DNA of 8,056 bases, taken from the NCBI GenBank assembly GCA_013298455.1, contig JAAFHR010000140.1, positions 1 to 8,056 on the forward strand. Direction: 5' to 3'. The notes under the pieces are model-generated. The model worked only from the letters and a program-made list of their open reading frames with translations. It was not told where the DNA came from and did no database searches. Below, in pieces: positions 1-5,852 of this stretch (the first letter of the stretch is position 1; every line of letters begins with the position of its first letter). This DNA is from Betaproteobacteria bacterium (GTDB lineage: Bacteria; Pseudomonadota; Gammaproteobacteria; Burkholderiales; Casimicrobiaceae). The translations under genes were made by a program, and so were the position numbers.

Positions 1-245
1 AGCGCCGGGTCGTGCACCGTTTGCTCGAAGTGCGATGGATGAACGTTTGACGGCGAGCCAGTGAGCAAGACGCCGTCGGCAAGCGCGAGGTAGGCGTCGA
101 TGTCCTCTTGACCCGTGCAGAGGAGCGGCACGGGCAGGCAGTCCGCTTGATCACGCACGGCGTCAGAGTATTTCTGACCCAAGACCTGCATGGGATGACC
201 ACCGATGATTCGGTTGTCACAGGGCAGTAGTACGACGGGTTTCAT
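1..245 (-). CDS. PuuD-like class I glutamine amidotransferase / gamma-glutamyl hydrolase (peptidase C26), partial
   Basis: This is the N-terminal 81 codons of a protein that runs off the left edge of the window. It starts at an ATG (245-243) and reads MKPVVLLPCDNRIIGGHPMQ, then a segment with GQKYSDAVRDQAD and, near residue 65, DGVLLTGSPSNVHPSHF. The opening beta-strand and the DG-V-L-L-T-G-S-P-S-N-V-H-P motif are typical of the gamma-glutamyl-gamma-aminobutyrate hydrolase family, which cleaves gamma-glutamyl amides in the cytoplasm, for example in putrescine degradation. The catalytic Cys and His-Glu lie beyond the edge, so neither activity nor substrate can be confirmed. No clear Shine-Dalgarno sequence precedes the ATG. 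It follows paaG on the same strand after a 330-bp gap, so it is probably transcribed separately. A link to phenylacetate metabolism is not evident. Confidence 0.75.
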   Translation of the reverse strand, partial: MKPVVLLPCDNRIIGGHPMQVLGQKYSDAVRDQADCLPVPLLCTGQEDIDAYLALADGVLLTGSPSNVHPSHFEQTVHDPA

Positions 246-575
246 GCTGACGAACGGGTTAGCTGAGAAGGCAAACATTGCCAATGCGGCTTGTTGAACT
301 CTCGCTGATCACTTTTGGTTTGAACTTGAACCATTGTGCCACGGCAACGCGTTGCCGCGCTACGCAGTTGGCATGCCGATGGCTCATAGATTGCGTTGGC
401 TATTTTGTGTAACAGCCTGCTAAATATGGGCTTGCCAATATTTCACACTGTTATCAATTACACGCTAATTGTCTTTATCGCCCAATGATTACTTGGGATT
501 CAAAGCTAAAGCTGTATTGAGATCCGCGCTGGTTGATCGCAGCGCTTGGCCGTTCGCAACCTGTGGTTCGTTGCC
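246..575. other. Non-coding gap between the PuuD-like gene and paaG
   Basis: No convincing gene is seen in this 330-bp stretch on either strand. Its middle (about 390-500) is clearly richer in A+T than the flanking genes, as expected for regulatory DNA. It should hold the end of the paaG transcript and the promoter of the PuuD-like gene, both reading leftwards. Short inverted repeats occur at 270-282 (5-bp stem), 481-497 (5-bp stem, 7-nt loop) and 526-545 (6-bp stem, 8-nt loop). None is followed by a T-tract in the leftward direction, so no intrinsic terminator is called. The strongest element is the 16-bp palindrome listed separately. Confidence 0.6.
342..357. promoter_or_regulatory. Perfect 16-bp palindrome, candidate operator for the PuuD-like gene
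   Basis: The sequence CGGCAACGCGTTGCCG is identical to its reverse complement. A perfect even-length palindrome with a central CpG is the form typical of LacI-family operators, though other dimeric regulators also bind such sites. It lies about 100 bp upstream of the PuuD-like start. On the minus strand its right end contains TTGCCG, which sits 17 nt before TTCAAA, a poor -35/-10 pair. Binding protein and function are inferred only. Confidence 0.35.
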
Positions 576-1364
576 TCATCGCCCAGTGAATTTCGCGCCG
601 CGTTTTTCTTTAAACGCCGCGACGCCTTCGCGGTAATCCTCCGAGTTGCCGCATTCGCGCATGAGCGACGTTTCGAGCGCGAGTTGCTGAGCGAGCGAGT
701 TGTTCGCGCTGGCGTACATCGCTTGTTTGGTGCGTGCCAAGCCGAGCGTGGGGCCAGCTGCTAATGCAGATGCGGTCGTTTGGATGTGCTCGGCAAATTT
801 CGCGTCGTCCACACATTCCCAAATCAAACCGATTTCGGCTGCGCGACGCGCGGTGATCCGATCACCCAGCATCGTAAGCCCCATCGCGCGTTGCACTCCC
901 ACCAGTCGGGGCAAAAAGTACGATCCGCCGGTGTCAGGAATCAAACCCAGCTTGCAAAACGGCTGTAAAAAACTTGCGGATTCACACGCGATCACCAGAT
1001 CGCACGCCAATGCCAGATTGCACCCAGCGCCCGCCGCAACGCCATTGACCGCTGCAATCACCGGCATCGGGAGCTCGCGGATGGAGCGCACTAATGGCGC
1101 GTAGTTTTGCTCCATGGACTGCCCCAAATCGACGGGCGCTTGGCCCGCGCTCACCGCGCGGTCATTGAGATCCTGGCCGGCGCAGAAGCCGCGTCCTGCG
1201 CCGGAAATCACCAAACATCGTGCGCCGTCTGACACCACGCGAGCCATCGCGACGCGCATCGCTTCGTGCATTAATGTAGTGAACGCATTCATGCGATCAG
1301 GGCGGTTGAGTGTGATGCGGGCAACGTTGTGCTCGCACGTGTAGAGAATCGGCTGTTCGCTCAT
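576..1364 (-). CDS. paaG: 2-(1,2-epoxy-1,2-dihydrophenyl)acetyl-CoA isomerase PaaG (enoyl-CoA hydratase/isomerase family)
   Basis: This 262-residue crotonase-fold protein has the usual length of PaaG, and its sequence resembles E. coli PaaG as I recall it from end to end. PaaG converts the ring 1,2-epoxide of phenylacetyl-CoA into oxepin-CoA in the cytoplasm, the step after PaaABCE. Visible family features are GAGRGFCAGQDLNDR (55-69) and NGVAAGAG (107-114), which form the CoA site and oxyanion hole, and GLIPDTGG (140-147), whose Asp144 corresponds to the catalytic aspartate. The C-terminal SEDYREGVAAFKEKR (241-255) and the final KFTGR are also typical. The ATG at 1364 has only a weak ribosome site upstream. 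It is downstream of, and on the same strand as, the c-di-GMP gene (106-bp gap), and is detached from the epoxidase operon, unlike the classical paa cluster. Other crotonase functions are possible, but the GQDLND and GLIPD segments favour PaaG. Confidence 0.9.
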   Translation of the reverse strand: MSEQPILYTCEHNVARITLNRPDRMNAFTTLMHEAMRVAMARVVSDGARCLVISGAGRGFCAGQDLNDRAVSAGQAPVDLGQSMEQNYAPLVRSIRELPMPVIAAVNGVAAGAGCNLALACDLVIACESASFLQPFCKLGLIPDTGGSYFLPRLVGVQRAMGLTMLGDRITARRAAEIGLIWECVDDAKFAEHIQTTASALAAGPTLGLARTKQAMYASANNSLAQQLALETSLMRECGNSEDYREGVAAFKEKRGAKFTGR

Positions 1365-1444
1365 GCCTGGGCTCGGGAAATGGTTTGCGCGAAGTGTAGA
1401 GCGAGACGGCAGAGCAATCGCGTCTGCGTTTCAGCGAGCTCGCG

Positions 1445-1459
1445 GCGCAACGTTTGCGC
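1445..1459. terminator. GC-rich hairpin after the EAL coding end, possible weak terminator
   Basis: GCGCAA (1445-1450) and TTGCGC (1454-1459) can pair as a 6-bp stem with a 3-nt loop. It lies 11 bp past the stop codon of the EAL reading frame in the direction of minus-strand transcription. No U-tract follows on that strand, so it is not a standard intrinsic terminator. It may only slow transcription before paaG or be chance in GC-rich DNA. Confidence 0.2.
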
Positions 1460-1470
1460 GGCGCTTTACG

Positions 1471-2022
1471 CTAGCGTACCGCGCGCAATCGATCCGTTGG
1501 CGGCGCTTGATGCGAGCGCAGCCACGCGCTCACGTCGCTTTTCGGTAACGGCATCGCGATGCCGAAGCCCTGCGCGAAATCGCAGCCGTAGGATTGCAGC
1601 TGCGATAGGGTAGCTGGGTCTTCAACGCCCTCGGCAACGACAGTTAAGCCCAAGTTGTGGGCTAGTGCAATGGTCGACTGCACAATGATCGCATCCTCAG
1701 CGTTTTTGGTCATTTTGCCGACGAACGATTGATCGATTTTCAGACCACGAAGCGGCAGCCGACGCAGATACGCGAGAGAACAAAAGCCAACGCCGTAGTC
1801 GTCAATCACGATGGAAAACCCCGCCGCGCGGCAATCAGCAAGCACGAGCGCGGCGCGCTCTTGGTTGTGAATGAGCGAGGTTTCGGTGATCTCAAGATCA
1901 ACGAGGCGCGCAGGCAGTCCGCAATCCGCCACGGTGTTTCTAAGGTGCGTCACGATGCCTGAGTCGCCGAGCAAACGCGGGGAAATATTGACCGATACAC
2001 CGACGCCCGGCGCGTAGTGCTG
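1471..2022 (-). pseudogene. C-terminal EAL phosphodiesterase remainder, separated from its gene by an in-frame TGA
   Basis: These 183 codons continue in exactly the same frame as the upstream GGDEF gene, after a TGA at 2023-2025. They encode the rest of an EAL domain, the fold that hydrolyses cyclic di-GMP to linear pGpG. All the catalytic residues I can recognise are present, numbered on a 907-residue read-through product: Asn736 (SVNIS), Glu768 (LEITE), Asp798-Asp799 (IDDYG), Lys819 (LKID), Glu855 (VVAEGVE) and Gln875 (AQGF). The EAL motif itself (Glu678) lies before the stop. The only early start in this part is a TTG at 1974, which would omit both the EAL motif and Asn736, and no ribosome site is evident there. 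A separate functional protein is therefore unlikely. The lack of further damage suggests a recent nonsense change, a sequence error or read-through. Confidence 0.75.
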
Positions 2023-2025
2023 TCA
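2023..2025 (-). other. In-frame TGA interrupting the EAL domain
   Basis: On the coding (minus) strand the reading is ...RALRSARE-TGA-QHYAPGVGVSVNIS... with no frame change. EAL proteins commonly have a tryptophan at about this place, just before the variable loop that leads into the SVNLS strand. A TGG to TGA change (plus-strand C to T at 2023) is thus the simplest explanation. TGA also ends paaA, paaB, paaE and paaG here, so the genetic code itself is not altered. Confidence 0.85.
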
Positions 2026-4194
2026 CTCTCGGGCGCTTCGAAGCGCTCGATCAATCACCCAGCGCGTCAGGATGCGAATCGAGTCTGACATTTCGGCCTT
2101 GTGCACGAAATCCCTTGCTTCCAAACGACCATACTCGGGATGCTGCCACCGAACGAGCGCTTCCAATCGTGACGTTTTTCCCGTAGCGCAATTGATGATG
2201 GGTTGGAATTCGAGCATCAGCTCACCTGCGCTGATGGCTTCGGGCAGGCGCGCCAGCAATCCCAATTTCTTTTTCTCAAACACAACGGTGCTGCGGCTAA
2301 ACAGCCGGGTGCCGCCGCCGGTTTGTTTGGCGGCATACATCGCCTCGTCGGCGGCGCGAGAGAGATCGGAAAAGGTGCGGCCGTGGGTTGGAAAAATCGC
2401 CGCGCCGATACTTGCCGAAATGTGAAAGCGACTGCCGTGAAGCTCAAAGGGCTCATTGAGCGCGCTGCAAATCGTTTCGCCGAGCTTCATGGCCTCTTCG
2501 CTGGTGCCCATTTGGCGCGCAAAGATCCCGAATTCGTCGCCACCCAGCCGCGCTGAGAGCGCGTCGACATCGGCGAGCACTGTGTCAAGGCGACTGCGCA
2601 TTTGTCGAAGCACTTCGTCACCGGCGCTGTGCCCTAGCGTGTCGTTAATGTCCTTGAACTGATTGAGATCCATCAGCAGCAATGTGCAGGGCGTATCACT
2701 GCCATCGGCACCACGGCGACCCAACACATCCGTGACTTCGGCCACCATCCGCTGCCGATTAAGGAGCCCGGTGAGCGGATCGCGAAACGCCAGATGCTCG
2801 AGCAAGGATTGGTAGCGTTTTCGATCAGTAATATTGCGGCGCGCCCCCCAAAAACGCACGAGCTTGCCGTCTTCAACGACGCCCAAAAGCGTGAGCGAAA
2901 GCCACTGTGCTTGATCGTCACCGCGGCCACGTTGGGTGAGCTCGCGATCAATGAGCTGATAGCCACGATCAATCCAGTCAGTCAGCGAGCTGCCCTTAAA
3001 CAGCTCGGGCATCGTTGCCGGGAGCAGTGCACCGACAACGGCTGCCGGATCGAGCCCGTAGTCGCGGGCGAATGCCGCGTTGGCATCGGTGATTCGCGCA
3101 TGGGTTCGGAGCAGCTGCACTTGTTCGGCGGGCGCGAGCGCAGTGCTGATCGGTGGATCGATGTCGACACACCAAATTGGGTCGAGCGCCGTTTGTACAA
3201 ACGCGCGATGACGAACTTTGGTGGCGGCGAGTTCCGCTTCGCTGGCGGCGCGAACGCTAGCTTCGAGAGAAAGTGCGAGCAGATCGACTGCAGACGACGC
3301 GAAGCTCTGCTCGTCAGCGTCCCACGCCCGCGGAGCCAAGCAATCTTCATAGCAAACGACGCCCCAAAGCGCGCCGCGATGAAAAATTGGAACATCGAGC
3401 AGCGCGCGTACACCGGTCGACGGCAAATACTCAGGCACGAATTCCTGCAAGACCGGATCGGAGAGCGCGTCGGCGACGGCCAAGGTGCGCCGCTGCATGA
3501 TTGCTGCGAAATACACCGGGAAATCGGTGCTCGAGAGCGACATGTCGTCGGGTGGTGATTCGTCCGTTCGAGCATCAAAGAGCCGCTTGCACACAAGTGA
3601 GTGTGAGTCCTCCGCCGTCAACTGCCAAAGGCTAGCTCGGGTTACGTTGAGCGTTGCAGCGGATTGCTTGAGGATTTGCGAAGCGGCCGACAGAAAGTCT
3701 GCCCGATCTACCACCGTTGGATTTCGGGCGAGCGCAAAGAGCGCTTCGTGTTGCGCCTGCAACTTCAACTCGCGTTCGCTGGACTCGGAAACATCGGTGA
3801 TCGTGCCGACGTAGCGTGATCGGCCGTCCTCGAGCTGCGTGAGCTCGCCTTTGCAGTTGAGCCAAACGGTCTTGCCGTTCACTGTACGGATTCGAAACTC
3901 CGCGCCAACCTGCTTGGCGCCGCGGTCACATTCGGCCAGCATGCTGAGCACGGTCGCTTTATCTTCCAGCGTGACAAACTTTAAGAAATCTGAAACAGGC
4001 CCGTAATAGCGGCCCGGACGCAGCGTTTCAAACGACAAAACGTTGTGATAGAGATCGATGAGTCCAGTCGCAGCCATGTACTCCCACAGGCCGATACCGC
4101 CGGCTTCCAGAGCGCGCTGAAGCAGCGGCTCGTTGGCGCCGAAGGGAATCTTGGTGAGCTTTGATATGCGCGTCGTCAAATCGTCTCGCCTCAC
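2023..4194 (-). CDS. PAS-GAF-PAS-GGDEF diguanylate cyclase with truncated EAL domain
   Basis: This 723-residue cytoplasmic signalling protein has no membrane segment or signal peptide. The order of domains is a PAS_3-like domain (about 25-140), a GAF domain (about 150-312), a second PAS (about 330-458, with DPIWCVDIDPPI and ARITDANAAFAR), a GGDEF domain (about 465-632) and the beginning of an EAL domain (from about 645). GGDEF is intact at 551-555, with FRDPLTGLLNR and MDLNQFKDINDTLGH upstream, so c-di-GMP synthesis from two GTP is expected. The usual RxxD inhibitory site five residues before GGDEF is absent (DVDA there). The EAL motif is at 678-680, but TGA at codon 724 removes most catalytic residues. 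The GTG start at 4194 lacks a clear ribosome site; the frame stays open to 4269, so a start further upstream is possible. The gene is divergent from paaA. The signals sensed are unknown. Confidence 0.82.
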   Translation of the reverse strand: MRRDDLTTRISKLTKIPFGANEPLLQRALEAGGIGLWEYMAATGLIDLYHNVLSFETLRPGRYYGPVSDFLKFVTLEDKATVLSMLAECDRGAKQVGAEFRIRTVNGKTVWLNCKGELTQLEDGRSRYVGTITDVSESSERELKLQAQHEALFALARNPTVVDRADFLSAASQILKQSAATLNVTRASLWQLTAEDSHSLVCKRLFDARTDESPPDDMSLSSTDFPVYFAAIMQRRTLAVADALSDPVLQEFVPEYLPSTGVRALLDVPIFHRGALWGVVCYEDCLAPRAWDADEQSFASSAVDLLALSLEASVRAASEAELAATKVRHRAFVQTALDPIWCVDIDPPISTALAPAEQVQLLRTHARITDANAAFARDYGLDPAAVVGALLPATMPELFKGSSLTDWIDRGYQLIDRELTQRGRGDDQAQWLSLTLLGVVEDGKLVRFWGARRNITDRKRYQSLLEHLAFRDPLTGLLNRQRMVAEVTDVLGRRGADGSDTPCTLLLMDLNQFKDINDTLGHSAGDEVLRQMRSRLDTVLADVDALSARLGGDEFGIFARQMGTSEEAMKLGETICSALNEPFELHGSRFHISASIGAAIFPTHGRTFSDLSRAADEAMYAAKQTGGGTRLFSRSTVVFEKKKLGLLARLPEAISAGELMLEFQPIINCATGKTSRLEALVRWQHPEYGRLEARDFVHKAEMSDSIRILTRWVIDRALRSARE

Positions 4195-4326
4195 GGGGTT
4201 TGAGTTGGCAGTGGCTGATCTGTACTGCGTTTCGCCGCACAGCTTGGCTAAGCGGTTAGGGATACAACGTTAGTGCTTATGTTAGGCCGAATTGGCATCT
4301 CTGCGCTGTCTATTTGCTCATCTTTT

Positions 4327-4346
4327 CCCTACGCGCTTGGGTAGGG
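4327..4346 (+). terminator. Hairpin followed by TTTT in the divergent region
   Basis: CCCTAC (4327-4332) and GTAGGG (4341-4346) form a 6-bp stem with an 8-nt loop. TTTT follows at 4347-4350 on the plus strand. The stem is short and the T-run minimal. No plus-strand gene lies upstream to be terminated, so if real it would block stray antisense transcription from the c-di-GMP gene into the paa promoter. Confidence 0.25.
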
Positions 4347-4401
4347 TTTTGGGTGTCGTTGAAGTATCGCAAGGTCAGACGCGTCCGAACGCTTAGTATT
4401 G

Positions 4402-4421
4402 CCGACCGACCGGTCGGTCGG
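4402..4421. promoter_or_regulatory. 20-bp perfect palindrome, probable PaaR (TetR-family) operator of the paa operon
   Basis: CCGACCGACCGGTCGGTCGG is a perfect inverted repeat. This form, with an ACCGACCGGTCGGT core, is the kind of site bound by TetR-family dimers. As I recall, similar motifs precede phenylacetate genes in betaproteobacteria that use a TetR-type PaaR. It ends 6 bp before the -10 hexamer, so a bound repressor would cover the -35 region and block polymerase. A TetR-family gene lies at the end of the operon, which supports the pairing. Confidence 0.65.
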
Positions 4422-4433
4422 GAATGTTAAAAT
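4406..4433 (+). promoter_or_regulatory. Putative extended -10 promoter of paaABCE
   Basis: TAAAAT (4428-4433) matches the sigma-70 -10 consensus at five of six bases. It is preceded by TG one base upstream (4425-4426), giving an extended -10 (TGn). The best -35 at suitable spacing is CCGACC (4406-4411, 16-bp spacer), which matches only at GAC and lies inside the palindrome. Extended -10 promoters tolerate a weak -35. Transcription would begin near 4440. Confidence 0.45.
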
Positions 4434-4508
4434 CTCAAAACGTTGGAGCCGCAAAGAGTAAATCGCACCGCCAACGCCATTTTTCAAACGTTCGTCCGAA
4501 TCAATATC

Positions 4509-4513
4509 AGGAG
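4509..4513 (+). promoter_or_regulatory. Ribosome binding site of paaA
   Basis: AGGAG lies 8 nt before the ATG at 4522. It is the only strong Shine-Dalgarno sequence seen in the window and it fixes the paaA start. The downstream genes have weak sites or rely on coupling. Confidence 0.8.
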
Positions 4514-4521
4514 CCGACGCT

Positions 4522-5547
4522 ATGAATGCTTCAACGTCTGAATCTCGCCCAGCCGCTACGGCCGCCCCCACAGCCGTCGGCACCGATCCATTTTTAGAGC
4601 GCATTGCCAACGACGAAAAGATCGAACCGCAAGACGACATGCCGGAAAGTTATCGGAAGCATTTGGTTCGTCAGATCTCTCAACATGCGCATTCCGAGAT
4701 CGTCGGCATGCTGCCCGAGGGCGGTTGGATTACCCGCGCACCGTCGCTCAAACGCAAAGAGGTGTTGCTCGCCAAGGTGCAAGACGAGGGCGGTCACGGT
4801 CTGTATCTCTACGCTGCGGCGGAAACACTCGGGGTCAATCGCGCCGACTTGATCGATGCCCTGCACAGCGGTCGGGCTAAATATTCGAGCATCTTCAACT
4901 ACGCCACGGACACCTGGGCCGATATCGGCATGATTGGCTGGCTGGTCGACGGTGCGGCGATCATGAATCAAGTGCCGCTCTGCCGCTGCAGCTACGGCCC
5001 CTACGCTCGCGCCATGATTCGAATTTGTAAGGAAGAATCGTTTCATCAGCGCCAAGGCTTCGACATCGTGCACAACCTAATGCGCGGTACGCCCGAGCAA
5101 AAGCAAATGGCGCAGGATTCGTTTGACCGCTGGTGGTGGCCCACGCTGATGATGTTCGGCCCGCATGACAGCGACTCAGTGCACACGCAGGCCAGCGAAT
5201 GGGGCATCAAGCGCCTCAGTAACGACGAGCTGCGGCAGCGCTTTGTCGACGTGACCGTACCGCAGGCTAGTTTTTTGGGACTCACGATTCCCGACCCCGC
5301 GCTCCGTTGGAACGCCGAGCGTGGTCATTATGATTTCGGCGCGCTCGACTGGGACGAGTTTTGGCGCGTTGTGAAGGGCGACGGCCCGTGTAACGAAGCC
5401 CGCTTGTCAGCCCGCGTTAAGGCGTTTAACGACGGTGCGTGGGTCCGTGAGGCAGCGGTGACTCACGCTCGAAAACGTTCAGCACGTGCTGCAAATCAAA
5501 GCGATGTCCGCGGCGCAACGTCGAGCCAGTCGCGAGCTGCAGCATGA
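4522..5547 (+). CDS. paaA: 1,2-phenylacetyl-CoA epoxidase, catalytic subunit PaaA
   Basis: PaaA is the diiron catalytic subunit of the phenylacetyl-CoA 1,2-epoxidase, which inserts one oxygen atom into the aromatic ring in the cytoplasm. The 341-residue sequence resembles known PaaA proteins across residues of about 40-310. Likely iron ligands are visible: Glu59 in HSEIVGMLPEGGWI, Glu89 and His92 in KVQDEGGHGLYLY, and Glu171/Glu172 and His175 in KEESFHQRQGF. The first 35 or so residues and a C-terminal tail after about 312, rich in Ala, Arg and Ser, vary between homologues. A strong ribosome site sets the start. The stop overlaps the paaB start as ATGA, so the two are translationally coupled. 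The gene is first in its operon, behind the palindromic operator. Nothing in the active site looks damaged. Confidence 0.95.
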   Translation: MNASTSESRPAATAAPTAVGTDPFLERIANDEKIEPQDDMPESYRKHLVRQISQHAHSEIVGMLPEGGWITRAPSLKRKEVLLAKVQDEGGHGLYLYAAAETLGVNRADLIDALHSGRAKYSSIFNYATDTWADIGMIGWLVDGAAIMNQVPLCRCSYGPYARAMIRICKEESFHQRQGFDIVHNLMRGTPEQKQMAQDSFDRWWWPTLMMFGPHDSDSVHTQASEWGIKRLSNDELRQRFVDVTVPQASFLGLTIPDPALRWNAERGHYDFGALDWDEFWRVVKGDGPCNEARLSARVKAFNDGAWVREAAVTHARKRSARAANQSDVRGATSSQSRAAA

Positions 5548-5852
5548 GCGACGCAGCCCCACCCGCATCAAGCGGCGATTGGCCGCTCTTCGAAGTGTTC
5601 GTGCGAAGCAAGCAAGGTCTCGACCACAAACACGTGGGTAGCTTGCACGCCTCGGACCCAGCGCACGCTATTGCTTTGGCGCGCGATGTCTACACACGAC
5701 GGCAAGAGGGCGTGAGCATTTGGGTTGTTCCAGCGCATGCGATCACCGCGAGCGCCGTGGAGCAAAAGGCCGATAACTTCGATCCGATGGCGAGCAAAAT
5801 TTATCGTCATCCGACGTTCTACGATATCCCTGAAGAAATCGGACACATGTGA
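5544..5852 (+). CDS. paaB: 1,2-phenylacetyl-CoA epoxidase subunit PaaB
   Basis: PaaB is the small subunit without known catalytic residues that is needed for epoxidase activity and helps assemble the PaaA-PaaC complexes. The 102-residue product carries the family hallmarks WPLFEVFVRSKQGLDHKHVG (13-32), the YTRRQEGVSIWVVPA segment near the middle and YRHPTFYDIPE close to the C-terminus. The length is near that of other PaaB proteins, with a slightly longer N-terminus. The ATG overlaps the paaA stop by 4 nt and has no strong ribosome site of its own, which suggests coupled translation and matched subunit amounts. The stop overlaps the next start by one base. Confidence 0.94.
   Translation: MSDAAPPASSGDWPLFEVFVRSKQGLDHKHVGSLHASDPAHAIALARDVYTRRQEGVSIWVVPAHAITASAVEQKADNFDPMASKIYRHPTFYDIPEEIGHM

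Larger units (their letters stand above)
4195..4521. other. Divergent intergenic region between the c-di-GMP gene and the paa operon
   Basis: This 327-bp stretch separates two divergently transcribed genes and contains no convincing coding sequence. It holds a hairpin (4327-4346), a 20-bp palindrome (4402-4421), an extended -10 element (4425-4433) and the paaA ribosome site (4509-4513). The leader from the inferred start of transcription to paaA would be about 80 nt. I see no convincing promoter for the minus-strand c-di-GMP gene, though one must lie here. Confidence 0.7.

Noticed and set aside
323..341. A sigma-54 promoter (TGGCAC on the minus strand) upstream of the PuuD-like gene.
   Set aside because: The -12 part reads TTCA rather than TTGC at the required spacing, so the essential GC is missing.
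1471..1974. A stand-alone EAL protein starting at the TTG at 1974.
   Set aside because: It would lack the EAL motif and the SVNIS asparagine, and no ribosome site precedes the TTG, so it could not be an active phosphodiesterase.
2023..2025. Selenocysteine insertion at the in-frame TGA, or reassignment of TGA to tryptophan.
   Set aside because: The position is not catalytic, EAL proteins are not known selenoproteins, and TGA properly ends several other genes in the window. Ordinary read-through or mutation is simpler.
2794..3558. A 254-codon open frame on the plus strand, opposite the GAF/PAS part of the c-di-GMP gene.
   Set aside because: The opposite strand encodes recognisable GAF and PAS domains. 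The plus-strand translation has no recognisable motif and its length is explained by high GC content.
4594..5073. A 159-codon open frame on the minus strand opposite paaA.
   Set aside because: paaA is unmistakable here, and the antisense translation resembles no family.
5849..5851. GTG at 5849 as the start of paaC.
   Set aside because: The ATG immediately after it gives the common TGATG coupling with paaB and the better initiator codon; only one residue differs.
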